Shown here piece after piece: positions 1 through 8,102 of a stretch of 15,872 nt of DNA. The notes under the pieces were generated by a model. That model made no database searches, was not told where the DNA came from, and saw only the letters and a program-made list of their open reading frames with translations. Origin of the DNA: Lactifluus volemus (taxonomy: Eukaryota > Basidiomycota > Agaricomycetes > Russulales > Russulaceae); assembly GCA_022376515.1 (NCBI GenBank), contig WTXI01000556.1:1-15872 (forward strand), read 5' to 3'. The position numbers and the translations under genes were made by a program. Numbering within the stretch: position 1 is the first letter of the stretch; every line of letters begins with the position of its first letter.

Positions 1-482
1 GGGTTCTGTGTTGTTCTTGGTCTCTCCTAAGACCTGGGCTCAGGGACACTCCAAGTGTCGACGCGCTGAGTCCTGTGGTGTTGTAGCACAACCACCAAGC
101 TTCGATGACCCTACTAGGGCGTATAGGAGGGTAAGAGAAGAGAGGGAAGAGGAGAGGAGAAGATCTGTCTTTCTGGAGAGTAAAACGAGTCGATTTGAGT
201 TAAAGCTGAAGCTGGGGTACAAGCTACCAGCCGAGGCCTACTTATACAACCTGTGCTAATTGTTCTACCAAACTAGGGTGGACAATAAGCAAGGGGTCAA
301 GAACAATAGCGAACTAGGACAATAGAGACGTGAGACAATAACACTGGACCAATCGGGACGAACAATAGAGCATCAGGACAATAGAACAGTCAGCACAATA
401 GAAACAATGTGGAAGGGACGTCATCAGTGTGAGTAAGCGTGTTAGGAAGCATAGGGTCCAACATGTCCTGCATTCCGTAACA
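1..482 (-). repeat. 3' LTR, cut by window start
   Basis: This stretch matches 7688-8169 base for base except at positions 63, 463 and 477. The two copies have no length differences. The right-hand copy starts with TGTTACGG at 7655, so about 33 bp of this LTR lie before the window. It ends with CCGTAACA at 482. All three differences are G/A changes at a CpG in one of the copies. Confidence 0.97.
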
Positions 483-494
483 ATACCCCCTCTC
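483..494 (-). other. Polypurine tract next to the 3' LTR
   Basis: On the minus strand this reads GAGAGGGGGTAT immediately before the TGTTAC start of the LTR. A purine run at this place primes plus-strand DNA synthesis in LTR retrotransposons. Its position at the low-coordinate end confirms that the element is transcribed on the minus strand. Confidence 0.85.
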
Positions 495-518
495 TAGAAG
501 GCAGTCCCACCTGCCACC

Positions 519-2657
519 TTAGTCAGTTTTACGTCGTGACTGGGACGGCCCTGCGACACAAGTGTCCAACATCTCCATCTGCTTGCGCTTCCTCTTGATC
601 TCTTCAATCGTGCCATCGAGAAGACAGCCCCCGCCGTGCCAGACATGGTTTTCAGGAACGCGACAGACTCCCAGCCCCGGCATGCATGAGAAGTGGGGAA
701 AGGGACAGCTGTCGCTGTTGTGGGTCATCAGTCGGCCGTGGAAGCGACAGAGCTTCAGTTCTTGACTCGGTGTAGCGTCATTTGGAAAATCGAATCTCTG
801 AAGACCTCCGGAATCGAGTCCCAGGCGATCAAGTCCGTGTGGGTGAAGAGCAAGGCGTGCTCGTGGTTCCATATCCCGATCTCTCTGCTGAGGACCCCCG
901 GGATTACCGTCCCTTTGATCAAGCCAGTACTCGGTGGTCCCGTAGGTGGGGAACGCTTGAATGGCTTTGTCTTCTGTGCTAACTGTGGTCGTCTGGGTGC
1001 CAATGCTACGTGTTTGAGGGGGCGGATCCGGGACCCAACTGTCGGTCTGCGCTGCCACGACAGTGGGGAGCGTGGGGGCCCGAAGGAGGTTGATGCGCAA
1101 CTGGCCTTCGTCGTCTTCTTCAAACCACTCCTCCTCAGGGGTTTCTGGTCTAGCGAAGTCACCCAACCTTTGGGCAACCATGGTGCTACGGCCGTCAGTA
1201 AAGATGCGGGTGCGCCTCTGGGTTCCGGGGTGGTCTCTCCTCCACTTGAAGTCGAAAAGACAGTGAAAACACTGTCGGGTATCCTCGTAGTACTTATAGG
1301 GATTGTAAGGCCACTCGTAGTAGTTTTCACACCCCACTGGCCAGTCATACGGGATCCCCAGACACACGAGACGGACTTGGCGGTAGTCAACTATAAAGGA
1401 GCCAGGGGAGGTGCAATGTTCTCGTTTGGGATCGAAGAAGTCGGCGTCCACCCGGGAGGCTTGGAAAATTTGAGGAAGGGAGAGATCAAGGTTAGCGGTT
1501 TGGATCTCCTCCCACGTATAAGGAAGCGAGGTGACGGGCAGATTAGTAATGGGAGGAGCAGATGGCCTCCCGACAGTAGTGCTTGTGCTGGCAATGATGG
1601 GCGTAGGTAATATGGATCTGTCGCTTGAGGAAGAACTCGCGGAAGTGAGGGACGATGAAGGGGGGTTCGTTGGGTTCTTGGAAGAGGGAGCGAAGCTGCA
1701 TTGTTCGTTGTTCATCCTTCCTCGTCTTATTATAATTTTTCTGGTCTTTGTTGGGTGCTGTTTGTGGAATTCTTCCACCAAATCGTCCGCGTGTACTTGA
1801 TCAGCTGGTTCCCATGTGTTGTGAGCGTGTGGGTATCCTTTCCATTTCAGGAAGTACTCGAGGCGTCCCTTGCCACGCCCTTTTCGCCTGGAGTCCAACA
1901 CCTGTTCGACTTCGTATTCTTCCTCACCTTCTATTACGTCTGGGGCTGGTTCTGTGAAGGTTTGCCCATTTTCTTCCGTCTCCTTATATGGGGATAGAAG
2001 GGACGCATGGAAGACCGGGTGGACACGTTTTTGACGCCACTGATCTGGGAGTTTCAGTTTGAAAACCACCGGGTTAATCACCTGGATCACTGAGAACGGG
2101 CCATATCGTTTTGGGGCTAATTTGGCGAAGGGGTGCGACGTTTTGAGATTCTTCCCGTCTAGCCAAACTTGGTCTCCTTCCTTGAACGGTTCATAGGCTC
2201 GTCTGCCCTTCTTTCGCACATTCCTCTTCTGGAGGAGATCCTGCGCTCGTTGGATGGCCTGGTGTGCTTGGTTACGTTTTTCCATCAGATAATCTTTGCG
2301 CCGCTCGATCGCCAGCATCTTGCCTTCCTTTTCTGTTTGCCATACCGTGGGAGTATGCCCCATAAGCAGATCAAACGGTGTTTGCTTGGTTGTTTCATTG
2401 ATCCACAAGTTATGCACGAATTGTGCCAGTGGTAGCCAGCTGACCCAATCGTTCTGGTGGAAGTTTCCATAGACACGCAAGTACTGTTCTAGCCATTGGT
2501 TCGTTCGTTCTGATTGGCCATCGGTTTGGGGGTGGTATGCCGTACTGATGTTCTGGTCAATCCCCAATTGTCTACATAGTTCCCTAGTCCATTTTGATGC
2601 AAAACGCGGGTCGCGGTCCGAGATCACCCGCTTCGGAGGGCCGTAATGGGGAAACAC
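519..2657 (-). CDS. Pol C-terminal part: integrase core end, chromodomain and long novel extension
   Basis: This open frame continues integrase after a frame break near 2735. Its first codon is GTG inside the domain, not a real start. Residues 11-50 hold the second catalytic Asp (ISDRDPRF) and the Glu (DGQSERTNQ), spaced as D-35-E. Residues 154-225 are the GPY/F-like C-terminal domain (KRYGPF, HPVFHASLLSPY). Residues 246-300 are a chromodomain (EYEVEQVLDSR, YFLKWKGYP, NTWEP), which in chromoviruses steers integration to marked chromatin. Chromovirus Pol usually ends soon after this domain. Here the frame runs on for about 410 residues: a Ser/Thr/Pro-rich linker, an aromatic stretch with C463-x2-C466, and a Cys/His-rich end near residues 637-678 with the spacing C-x2-H-x5-H-x4-C. 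The function of the extension is unknown. Confidence 0.93.
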   Translation of the reverse strand: MFPHYGPPKRVISDRDPRFASKWTRELCRQLGIDQNISTAYHPQTDGQSERTNQWLEQYLRVYGNFHQNDWVSWLPLAQFVHNLWINETTKQTPFDLLMGHTPTVWQTEKEGKMLAIERRKDYLMEKRNQAHQAIQRAQDLLQKRNVRKKGRRAYEPFKEGDQVWLDGKNLKTSHPFAKLAPKRYGPFSVIQVINPVVFKLKLPDQWRQKRVHPVFHASLLSPYKETEENGQTFTEPAPDVIEGEEEYEVEQVLDSRRKGRGKGRLEYFLKWKGYPHAHNTWEPADQVHADDLVEEFHKQHPTKTRKIIIRRGRMNNEQCSFAPSSKNPTNPPSSSLTSASSSSSDRSILPTPIIASTSTTVGRPSAPPITNLPVTSLPYTWEEIQTANLDLSLPQIFQASRVDADFFDPKREHCTSPGSFIVDYRQVRLVCLGIPYDWPVGCENYYEWPYNPYKYYEDTRQCFHCLFDFKWRRDHPGTQRRTRIFTDGRSTMVAQRLGDFARPETPEEEWFEEDDEGQLRINLLRAPTLPTVVAAQTDSWVPDPPPQTRSIGTQTTTVSTEDKAIQAFPTYGTTEYWLDQRDGNPGGPQQRDRDMEPRARLALHPHGLDRLGLDSGGLQRFDFPNDATPSQELKLCRFHGRLMTHNSDSCPFPHFSCMPGLGVCRVPENHVWHGGGCLLDGTIEEIKRKRKQMEMLDTCVAGPSQSRRKTD

Positions 2658-3292
2658 CTCTTTGGCGTAGCACCTCGCAATCCCTTCGCTATTGATGGTC
2701 TTGTTATAAGGGATAAAGAACGCCGCTTTGCTACATCATGGTCAGTGATGGTCAGAATACTGTCGTAGCCTTGCGACTCTGGGAGGTCTGTGATCAGATC
2801 TAGGGCGATTGTCGAATATGGGGCATAGCTTTGTTTCGGGGGAATAGGTACCAAAGGGACCTTAGGTCGGGTTGTGCCGCTCTTGGTGCTTTGACAAGTT
2901 GCACACCCCTGCACATATTTGGTGACAAATGTTCTCATCGTGGGCCACCAGTAGTCTTTAGCGATCGTGGACCAAGTTCTCATGATCCCTGGGTGCCCTG
3001 CTGTCTTGTGATCATGGTACATTTGTAGGATGCTTCGATGCACTGTGGGATCTTCTGGAACTGCCAGCCGGTCATGGTGATACCACTTGGTCCCGAAGCG
3101 CGTTCGGTGCTTTCGCACCCCTTCCATTTTCGTCCAATCTTCTAACTGTTGTTGGTGTCTTTCTTGGGCGCGCTCTACTTCCTGTTCCAATGACTGTTCT
3201 TCTGTGAAGAGGCGCACGAAGAGCTCTGGGGGTAAGACTAGTACGTCCTTGTGGTCATTCTCTCCCTGGTCGCATCCTGGTCGTCGTGACAA
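2624..3292 (-). CDS. Pol fragment: integrase zinc-binding domain and start of catalytic core
   Basis: The frame carries the HHCC zinc-binding domain of retroviral-type integrase (H95-x4-H100, then C130-x2-C133). The first catalytic Asp follows at residue 165 (IALDLITDLP) and then TITDHD. Integrase inserts the element cDNA into the host genome. From about 2735 downwards this frame is out of register: the expected core continuation is found in the frame of the next entry, after a single missing base near 2734-2737. At the upstream end, SRRPG follows the RNase H connection seen in the neighbouring frame, with one extra base near 3308. It is therefore a piece of one Pol polyprotein, not a separate gene. 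Confidence 0.93.
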   Translation of the reverse strand: MSRRPGCDQGENDHKDVLVLPPELFVRLFTEEQSLEQEVERAQERHQQQLEDWTKMEGVRKHRTRFGTKWYHHDRLAVPEDPTVHRSILQMYHDHKTAGHPGIMRTWSTIAKDYWWPTMRTFVTKYVQGCATCQSTKSGTTRPKVPLVPIPPKQSYAPYSTIALDLITDLPESQGYDSILTITDHDVAKRRSLSLITRPSIAKGLRGATPKRCFPITALRSG

Positions 3293-4502
3293 TGGGTCGG
3301 CCTTGTTCGTCTTCCCCCGGTCGATGTACGATCTTCATGTTATACTCTGCCATCTTTGGGATGTAGCGCGCCACTCGCCTGCTAATTTTGTGTGCCTCCC
3401 AATAGTACTGGAGGTTTGCGTGATCGCTGACAACTGTGATGACGTGCGGGGAGCTTAGCAGGAGGTGTCGCCAATGTTCCAACCCTCGGATCATTGCCAA
3501 TAGTTCCCGATCATGGATATCATAGTTTCTCTCGGCTTGGTTGAACGTTCGTGAGTAGTAGCCCACTGGGCGTAACTTCCGATCCTTGTCTGGTTGATGG
3601 AGGATTGCTCCACTAGCGTATTGCGAAGCATCCACTTCTAGCACGAATGGTTCGGCTAAATTAGGCCGTTGTAACACTGGATCGCTAGTGACTGCCTTGA
3701 TCAGTTGGTCCACTGCCTTTGTACATTCCTCGGTCCATTCGAACTTGGTCGTTTTCTTTAATAGGTTGGTCAGGGGTCTCGCCACGTTCGCGAATTCAGG
3801 AATGAACTGTCGTTGGTAGCCCAGGACCCCAAGTGTGCTGCGAACCTCCCGTACTGACTTCAGTTGTTGAGGCCAGTCTGCCAGACCATGCTTTTTGCTT
3901 GGGTCGATACGGATGGTCCCCTGATCGATGACATATCCCAGGAACTCGATCTCCTTCCTGGCGAATTGACATTTTTCTGGCTTCAGGAAGAGTGACTCCT
4001 TTTCCAGGATCTCTAGGTACTCCTTGGTGATTTGGTCGTGCAGTTCTGGGTCATCAGGGGTCACAATGAGGAAGTCGTCCAGGTACCAGTGAACCCAACG
4101 AGGATATTTCTTTTTTAGATCGGCAAAGATGCGATCTGCCATCCGTTGGAAGGCGGCTGGTGCATTGCATAGTCCAAAGGGCATGACCTTTGCTTCGAAT
4201 AGGCCTTCGTCCGTTTTGACGGCCGTGATCCACTGGCTATCGGGGTGGATTCTGATGTTATAATACCCATCTCTAATGTCGAATTTGGACATGAGCTTGG
4301 CGTCTCCCATCTGGTCGAAGATAGTGTCGATGCGGGGAAGGGGGTACACATCCTTAACCGTCCATTCGTTCACTTTTCTGTAGTCATAGACTGGCCTCAG
4401 CTTTCCATCCTGCTTTTTGATATAAAAGAAGGGGCTGGACCACGCCGATTTCGACCTCATGATGTAACCCTTGGCCTGTTGCTCGGTGAGGAATGTTCGC
4501 AT
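3255..4502 (-). CDS. Pol fragment: reverse transcriptase and RNase H
   Basis: This 415-residue frame holds most of a Ty3/Gypsy reverse transcriptase. Visible signatures are LRPVYDYRKVN at 35-45, FDIRDGYYNI with a catalytic Asp at 75, MPFGLCNAPAAFQR, and the YLDD active site at 140-143. RNase H follows with D291 (EVDAS), E333 (DRELLA) and D360 (VVSDHANL). It copies element RNA into DNA and degrades the RNA template. The ATG at 4502 is an internal Met: the conserved lead-in to the RT fingers lies just upstream, in this frame, up to the break near 4550. The last 15 or so residues are out of frame after an extra base near 3308. Confidence 0.95.
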   Translation of the reverse strand: MRTFLTEQQAKGYIMRSKSAWSSPFFYIKKQDGKLRPVYDYRKVNEWTVKDVYPLPRIDTIFDQMGDAKLMSKFDIRDGYYNIRIHPDSQWITAVKTDEGLFEAKVMPFGLCNAPAAFQRMADRIFADLKKKYPRWVHWYLDDFLIVTPDDPELHDQITKEYLEILEKESLFLKPEKCQFARKEIEFLGYVIDQGTIRIDPSKKHGLADWPQQLKSVREVRSTLGVLGYQRQFIPEFANVARPLTNLLKKTTKFEWTEECTKAVDQLIKAVTSDPVLQRPNLAEPFVLEVDASQYASGAILHQPDKDRKLRPVGYYSRTFNQAERNYDIHDRELLAMIRGLEHWRHLLLSSPHVITVVSDHANLQYYWEAHKISRRVARYIPKMAEYNMKIVHRPGEDEQGRPIVTTTRMRPGRE

Positions 4503-4522
4503 GGACTTGGTTTCTTCCGCCG

Positions 4523-5212
4523 TTAATTTGTATGTCTTGCAATTGATGGTTTTGGGGCATCTGGCAGCAACGTGATAACAAGGTCCTCTGGTCGTGAAGG
4601 GGGGAAATGTTTCGCTTCTTCTTCAGAGAAAACATTGGCGTATTTCCGGAACTGTTCTGGGACTGCTACCTTGCTCTGTCCCTTTCCTTCCTTTTGCGCC
4701 CATTGTTGGCTAAAACTCGTTTTGCATGCTTTCGTCCTTTGTGCTGCCCACTTCAATTTCCAGCTTCGCCCCGTGGTGGAAAGCTTGATCGGTGGCCCAC
4801 GAACCTTCCCATCCTTCCAGTTGATTTGGGGGTCGAACTCTCGTAGCCAAGGATATCCCAAGATAATTCGATCTTCACCCAAGTTTGTGATGAAGAAGAC
4901 TTGTGCCGCTTCCTTTCGTCCTTGTAGGATATTAAGGAGACAGTAACTGGTGATCTTCCCATCTTGATTTTCCGTTCCATCCACATTGAACACCGTTTGT
5001 GGCTCCTGGAGGTCTATTGATCCCAGACCTAGCTTTTTCCACCATCCTCGGGTCAATGAAATTTTCTGTGGCACCACTATCGAGTAGTGCCTTTTCAGCA
5101 GCCGTCTTGGTCGCGCTCGCGAACGATAGGGGAATGTCCAGTGTATTGGTTCTCGAGATACGACATATTTGAGTAAGACGGGCTCATACCCAGGCTGCAC
5201 GGGTCGAGCCAT
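4523..5212 (-). CDS. Pol N-terminal part: aspartic protease region (frame-broken)
   Basis: The ATG at 5212 directly follows the gag stop (TGA ATG) and is in the same frame as gag. The retroviral-type aspartic protease active site (LLDSGATENF) is encoded in this stretch, but in a different frame, between about 5150 and 5038. A base appears to be missing near 5150 and an extra base is present in the T5 run (plus strand) at 5034-5038. After that the frame resumes with a protease-like C-terminal half (DRIILGYPWLREFDPQINW) and the linker to reverse transcriptase (LPDAPK). It ends at a stop just after the heptamer C CCA AAA at 4556-4550, where the RT frame lies one base back. Protease would cut the Gag-Pol polyprotein into its working parts. 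Confidence 0.88.
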   Translation of the reverse strand: MARPVQPGYEPVLLKYVVSREPIHWTFPYRSRARPRRLLKRHYSIVVPQKISLTRGWWKKLGLGSIDLQEPQTVFNVDGTENQDGKITSYCLLNILQGRKEAAQVFFITNLGEDRIILGYPWLREFDPQINWKDGKVRGPPIKLSTTGRSWKLKWAAQRTKACKTSFSQQWAQKEGKGQSKVAVPEQFRKYANVFSEEEAKHFPPSRPEDLVITLLPDAPKPSIARHTN

Positions 5213-6267
5213 TCAAAAATCCTCTTCTTCTACCAGCCCATCCAAGGCGCCGTTGAAGGCTCCTTTCCCAATCTTGGCTCTGATGCTCCTGAGCATCTGG
5301 ATGGGGTCTTCGTTGTCACCGACTTGTGTAGTTTCGTCATCTTCCTTCTTGCTTGCTCTAACTTTGGGTTGTTGAGCTGGCTTGGAATTGCTTTGTCCTT
5401 TCTTTTTAGGACAATCCCTGGAGAGGTGGCCTTGTTCTTTGCAGAAGAAACACCGCCCTTCCCTTCTCAGCCTTTGTTTTTCGTCTGCTTTTGCTGAGTC
5501 GGTTCTGGTGACGTCGATATCCATAGCCCAGGGGTCTTTCTGAGGGGGGGCTTCTTTCTTCTTGGCCATGAGTTGGCTGGCCCACCGGGGCACGTCCTTC
5601 CTGAAGCTGATTTCATGCTTCAATTGTTGGTAAGCGTCGTGGTGCTGGGTGGCCAACTCTTGCCAGCCCCTCAGGGTGTTCGGGTTCGCCCCTACTTGTT
5701 TGAGCATGCTGGTGAGGAGGCCTAGGTCTAGTCCCCTCTTGTACATTCTGACGGTGCCGTTGCTGTCAGCATCCCACCCTGCTTTTTTTCTGAGGCGATT
5801 GAACTCGGCTGTATACTGGGCCAGGTTTCCTTTCTTCATCTCTAGATGTTCTAGCCTAGTGATCGCATCGTCTTCTTCATTGGTATCTTTGAAGGCGTCA
5901 TCTAGGGCGTCCTCAAAGTTGGTCCACAGGATTTCTGCATTTTCTCCATGTTGGACCACTTCCTGCTCGATGGTATCTAGGTAATCTTGCACCCATGCTG
6001 ACACCAGGGGTCCTTTGACCATCCCTAGCATTGTCATGACGCGATTGTAGGGGACTAGCATGTCGTCGTGGTTTCGGTTGATGGCTTTGTACATGCGCCA
6101 TTCGGTTTTGAAGACATCATAAAGGCCCTTTTCTCCTTTGAATGGCGTGGGTGGTATTCCTTTTAGTCCGTTCCTGGGGGGAGCAACCGGTTGAGCTCCA
6201 GCTGCAGCGACTGCCCCACCTCCACCTCCACCGCCACCGCCACCTCCACCACCACCACCACCACCGC
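5213..6267 (-). CDS. gag: Gag core: capsid/nucleocapsid polyprotein
   Basis: The frame runs from a poly-Gly tract at the start through a retrotransposon Gag-type helical domain (from about FKTEWRMYKAINR to the KHEISFRKD region). It then reaches one CCHC zinc knuckle, C-x2-C-x4-H-x4-C (CFFCKEQGHLSRDC), that binds element RNA. A basic, Gln-rich tail ends in EEEDF and a TGA stop. The open frame extends 24 codons further upstream with no ATG, but that part comes from the 428-bp intervening sequence. The true start is most likely the ATG at 7631, reached through the N-terminal region. Gag forms the virus-like particle. The pol frame starts on the very next codon in the same frame. Confidence 0.93.
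6219..6267 (-). repeat. GGN triplet repeat coding poly-Gly (gag side)
   Basis: On the plus strand this is a run of CCACC and CCGCC triplets that encodes about 16-18 glycines on the minus strand. A second, shorter run with the same coding property lies at 6696-6727. The two runs sit on either side of the 428-bp intervening sequence and probably were one tract. Such triplet tracts slip easily during replication. Confidence 0.85.
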
Positions 6268-6695
6268 CTGTTGGAAGCACAGCCTCGCAGAGCGTAAGTC
6301 GAGCCAACGCGCGGTGACACGTTACGTGACGTGTGACCACTTATACCCGGTGATACCAGATTCGGACAGACTCCAGATTCGGACAGACTCGTTATCTATG
6401 GTTTCATCTCATTCCCCCGTTTTCTTTCGTTTCATAGCGTTCCACATTTTATTGCTTCAATATTAGTTCACTAATTATCTCAGTTAGTTTCTACCATAAG
6501 TACAGTAACTTTTGTGTCCCGCACACCTCAGTCTTTTCTCTTTCTGACTGAGGTTAGTATCTTATCATTGATTCTCTTCACTTCTAAGTTACTTACTATC
6601 TACCTAGTCTCAGGATTGATCTCTCGTCCAATAGGTAGATAATATAGTCTTTTCTCTTTCTGACTGAGTCTCAGGATTGATCTCTCGTCCAATAC
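6268..6695 (-). other. Intervening sequence inside gag poly-Gly tract (candidate intron or insertion)
   Basis: This AT-rich stretch interrupts the poly-Gly coding tract and has stops in the gag frame. On the minus strand it can be read as GT (6695) to AG (6268), 428 nt, and its exact removal rejoins Gly codons in frame. It holds internal duplications. A 22-nt segment recurs at 6531-6552 and 6647-6668, a 27-nt segment at 6607-6633 and 6668-6694, and a 17-nt segment in tandem at 6357-6390. The 27-nt copy at 6607 is flanked by the inverted octamers TATCTACC and GGTAGATA. The 5' splice site (GTATTG) is weak, so an insertion or an assembly artefact at the triplet repeat is also possible. Confidence 0.6.
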
Positions 6696-7631
6696 CGCCG
6701 CCACCACCTCCACCGCCGCCACCCCCTTGGCTAGGTCCTGCCGCGGTTGTGGTTTGTACCGGCTGGGTCAATGTGGCTGAGCGAGTGAACATTGGTGTTG
6801 GCGAGGTGATGCTGAGCGCACTCATGGCGCGATCTATCGGGGTGACTGGGGTAACTAGTCTGGGCTCCTCATTTTCTTGTGTTGGCGGGGGCTGTCTAGT
6901 TTGGTTGCTTTCTGAGGAGGAGTTTTCTCCAGTCGAATCTTGTTGAGGGGATGTTCCCCCACCTTCATCCTCGCTTTCATCTTCACTTGTTTCTGATGGT
7001 TGCATTGAGGGGGGGAGAGCTAGTTCATTGAGGATGTAGTCGTATTTGGTGAACTTCATAGTGGGATCGGTCCAGTAATCGTCGTTCGACCAATAGATGT
7101 TGTACCACCGATTGTTGATGAACTCGCAGGGAGACCTGTACTTGGCTCTCGATCCTGCTTCTTCATGATAGGAGTGATAGGTTGTTGGTTTCTGGTATAA
7201 TTGATGTGTTTGTCTCCTTTCTTCCAGGAATCTGATGCTTCCTTTCTGTTCGATGGTTAGGTCGTCGTCCTCTCTGGGAATGACTCTAGTTCCTAGGTCG
7301 TCTTCGTTTGTATCCCAGACAACGATCAAAGACCCGTCGTTATTCCTGTCCAGCCTTGCGTGTGAAAGGCGATACGATCCCCCGGTAGATAGAGGATCAA
7401 CGTGTTTCCTTGTTCAGATTGGAACAACTCTGTTCCTGCACCCAAGATTGTTTCTAGGTGGCCAATGGTGCGTACGCAGGAAATGCTGACTTCTTTCCAG
7501 CACCTTTGTTCTGATCTTCGTTTGGCGTTATACTGTTTCTGTATTGCCTCGTTCTTGTTCAAGTGTGCGTCAATCAACAATTCTTTGATTCGCAGGTAGA
7601 TTGGTTGTTGTAGATAGTCCCAAGTGGACAT
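6696..7631 (-). CDS. Gag N-terminal region (frame-broken), family not recognised
   Basis: The ATG at 7631 (MSTWDYLQQ) lies 23 bp inside the 5' LTR and is the first good start in the element. The frame stops at 7326. The -1 frame carries a convincing continuation (NNDGSLIVVWD) that reads from about 7380 to the poly-Gly tract at 6727. A single G missing from the five-base run at 7379-7383 would explain the break. The product has an N-terminal helical, charged part, a Trp/Tyr-rich part (RWYNIYWSNDDYW), an acidic Ser/Glu-rich stretch (SEDESEDEGGG) and then poly-Gly. I do not recognise the domain. By position it is the start of the Gag polyprotein, but a separate small ORF cannot be excluded. Confidence 0.75.
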
Positions 7632-7642
7632 CTACTGGGAAG

Positions 7643-7654
7643 AGCTTCGGCTTT
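7643..7654 (-). other. Primer-binding site of Tf1-like self-priming type
   Basis: Immediately after the 5' LTR the minus strand reads AAAGCCGAAGCT. It does not begin with TGG, so it does not match a tRNA 3' end. It pairs at 11 of 12 positions with AGCTTCAGCTTT, found in the LTR at 7900-7889, about 30 bp after the TATA box and thus close to the predicted 5' end of the transcript. Tf1/sushi-group elements prime reverse transcription by folding the 5' end of their own RNA onto such a site. Confidence 0.7.
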
Positions 7655-7928
7655 TGTTACGGCTCGACTTGGGCCGGGTCCCAACAAGGGTTCTGTGTTG
7701 TTCTTGGTCTCTCCTAAGACCTGGGCTCAGGGACACTCCAAGTGTCGACACGCTGAGTCCTGTGGTGTTGTAGCACAACCACCAAGCTTCGATGACCCTA
7801 CTAGGGCGTATAGGAGGGTAAGAGAAGAGAGGGAAGAGGAGAGGAGAAGATCTGTCTTTCTGGAGAGTAAAACGAGTCGATTTGAGTTAAAGCTGAAGCT
7901 GGGGTACAAGCTACCAGCCGAGGCCTAC

Positions 7929-7933
7929 TTATA
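7929..7933 (-). promoter_or_regulatory. TATA box of the LTR promoter
   Basis: The minus strand reads GTTGTATAAGTAGG here. The place is right for driving element transcription: a start 25-33 bp further on falls at about 7900, where the self-priming complement begins. The same sequence sits at 242-246 in the 3' LTR. Confidence 0.65.
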
Positions 7934-7968
7934 CAACCTGTGCTAATTGTTCTACCAAACTAGGGTGG

Positions 7969-8095
7969 ACAATAAGCAAGGGGTCAAGAACAATAGCGAA
8001 CTAGGACAATAGAGACGTGAGACAATAACACTGGACCAATCGGGACGAACAATAGAGCATCAGGACAATAGAACAGTCAGCACAATAGAAACAAT
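7969..8095 (-). repeat. U3 array of ACAATA motifs
   Basis: In the LTR the motif ACAATA occurs at left-LTR positions 282, 303, 319, 335, 362, 378 and 395, with ACAAT at 404. Each has its counterpart 7687 bp to the right in this LTR. Many steps are 16-17 bp, and a diverged CCAAT unit near 350 fills one gap. On the sense strand this is repeated TATTGT. The core resembles HMG-box (SOX-type AACAAT) binding sites. A role as an enhancer array is inference. Confidence 0.7.
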
Positions 8096-8102
8096 GTGGA
8101 AG

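Noticed and set aside
8..259. 83-codon frame found in both LTRs (also 7695-7946)
   Set aside because: It recurs only because the LTRs are near-identical. It is antisense to element transcription and overlaps R/U5, TATA and priming sequences.
693..1610. 305-codon plus-strand open frame
   Set aside because: It lies antisense to the intact pol extension and has no recognisable motif. It is a shadow of the minus-strand coding frame.
7643..7654. tRNA-type primer-binding site
   Set aside because: The sequence does not begin with TGG and no tRNA 3' end fits. Pairing with the LTR near the predicted transcript start is a better explanation.
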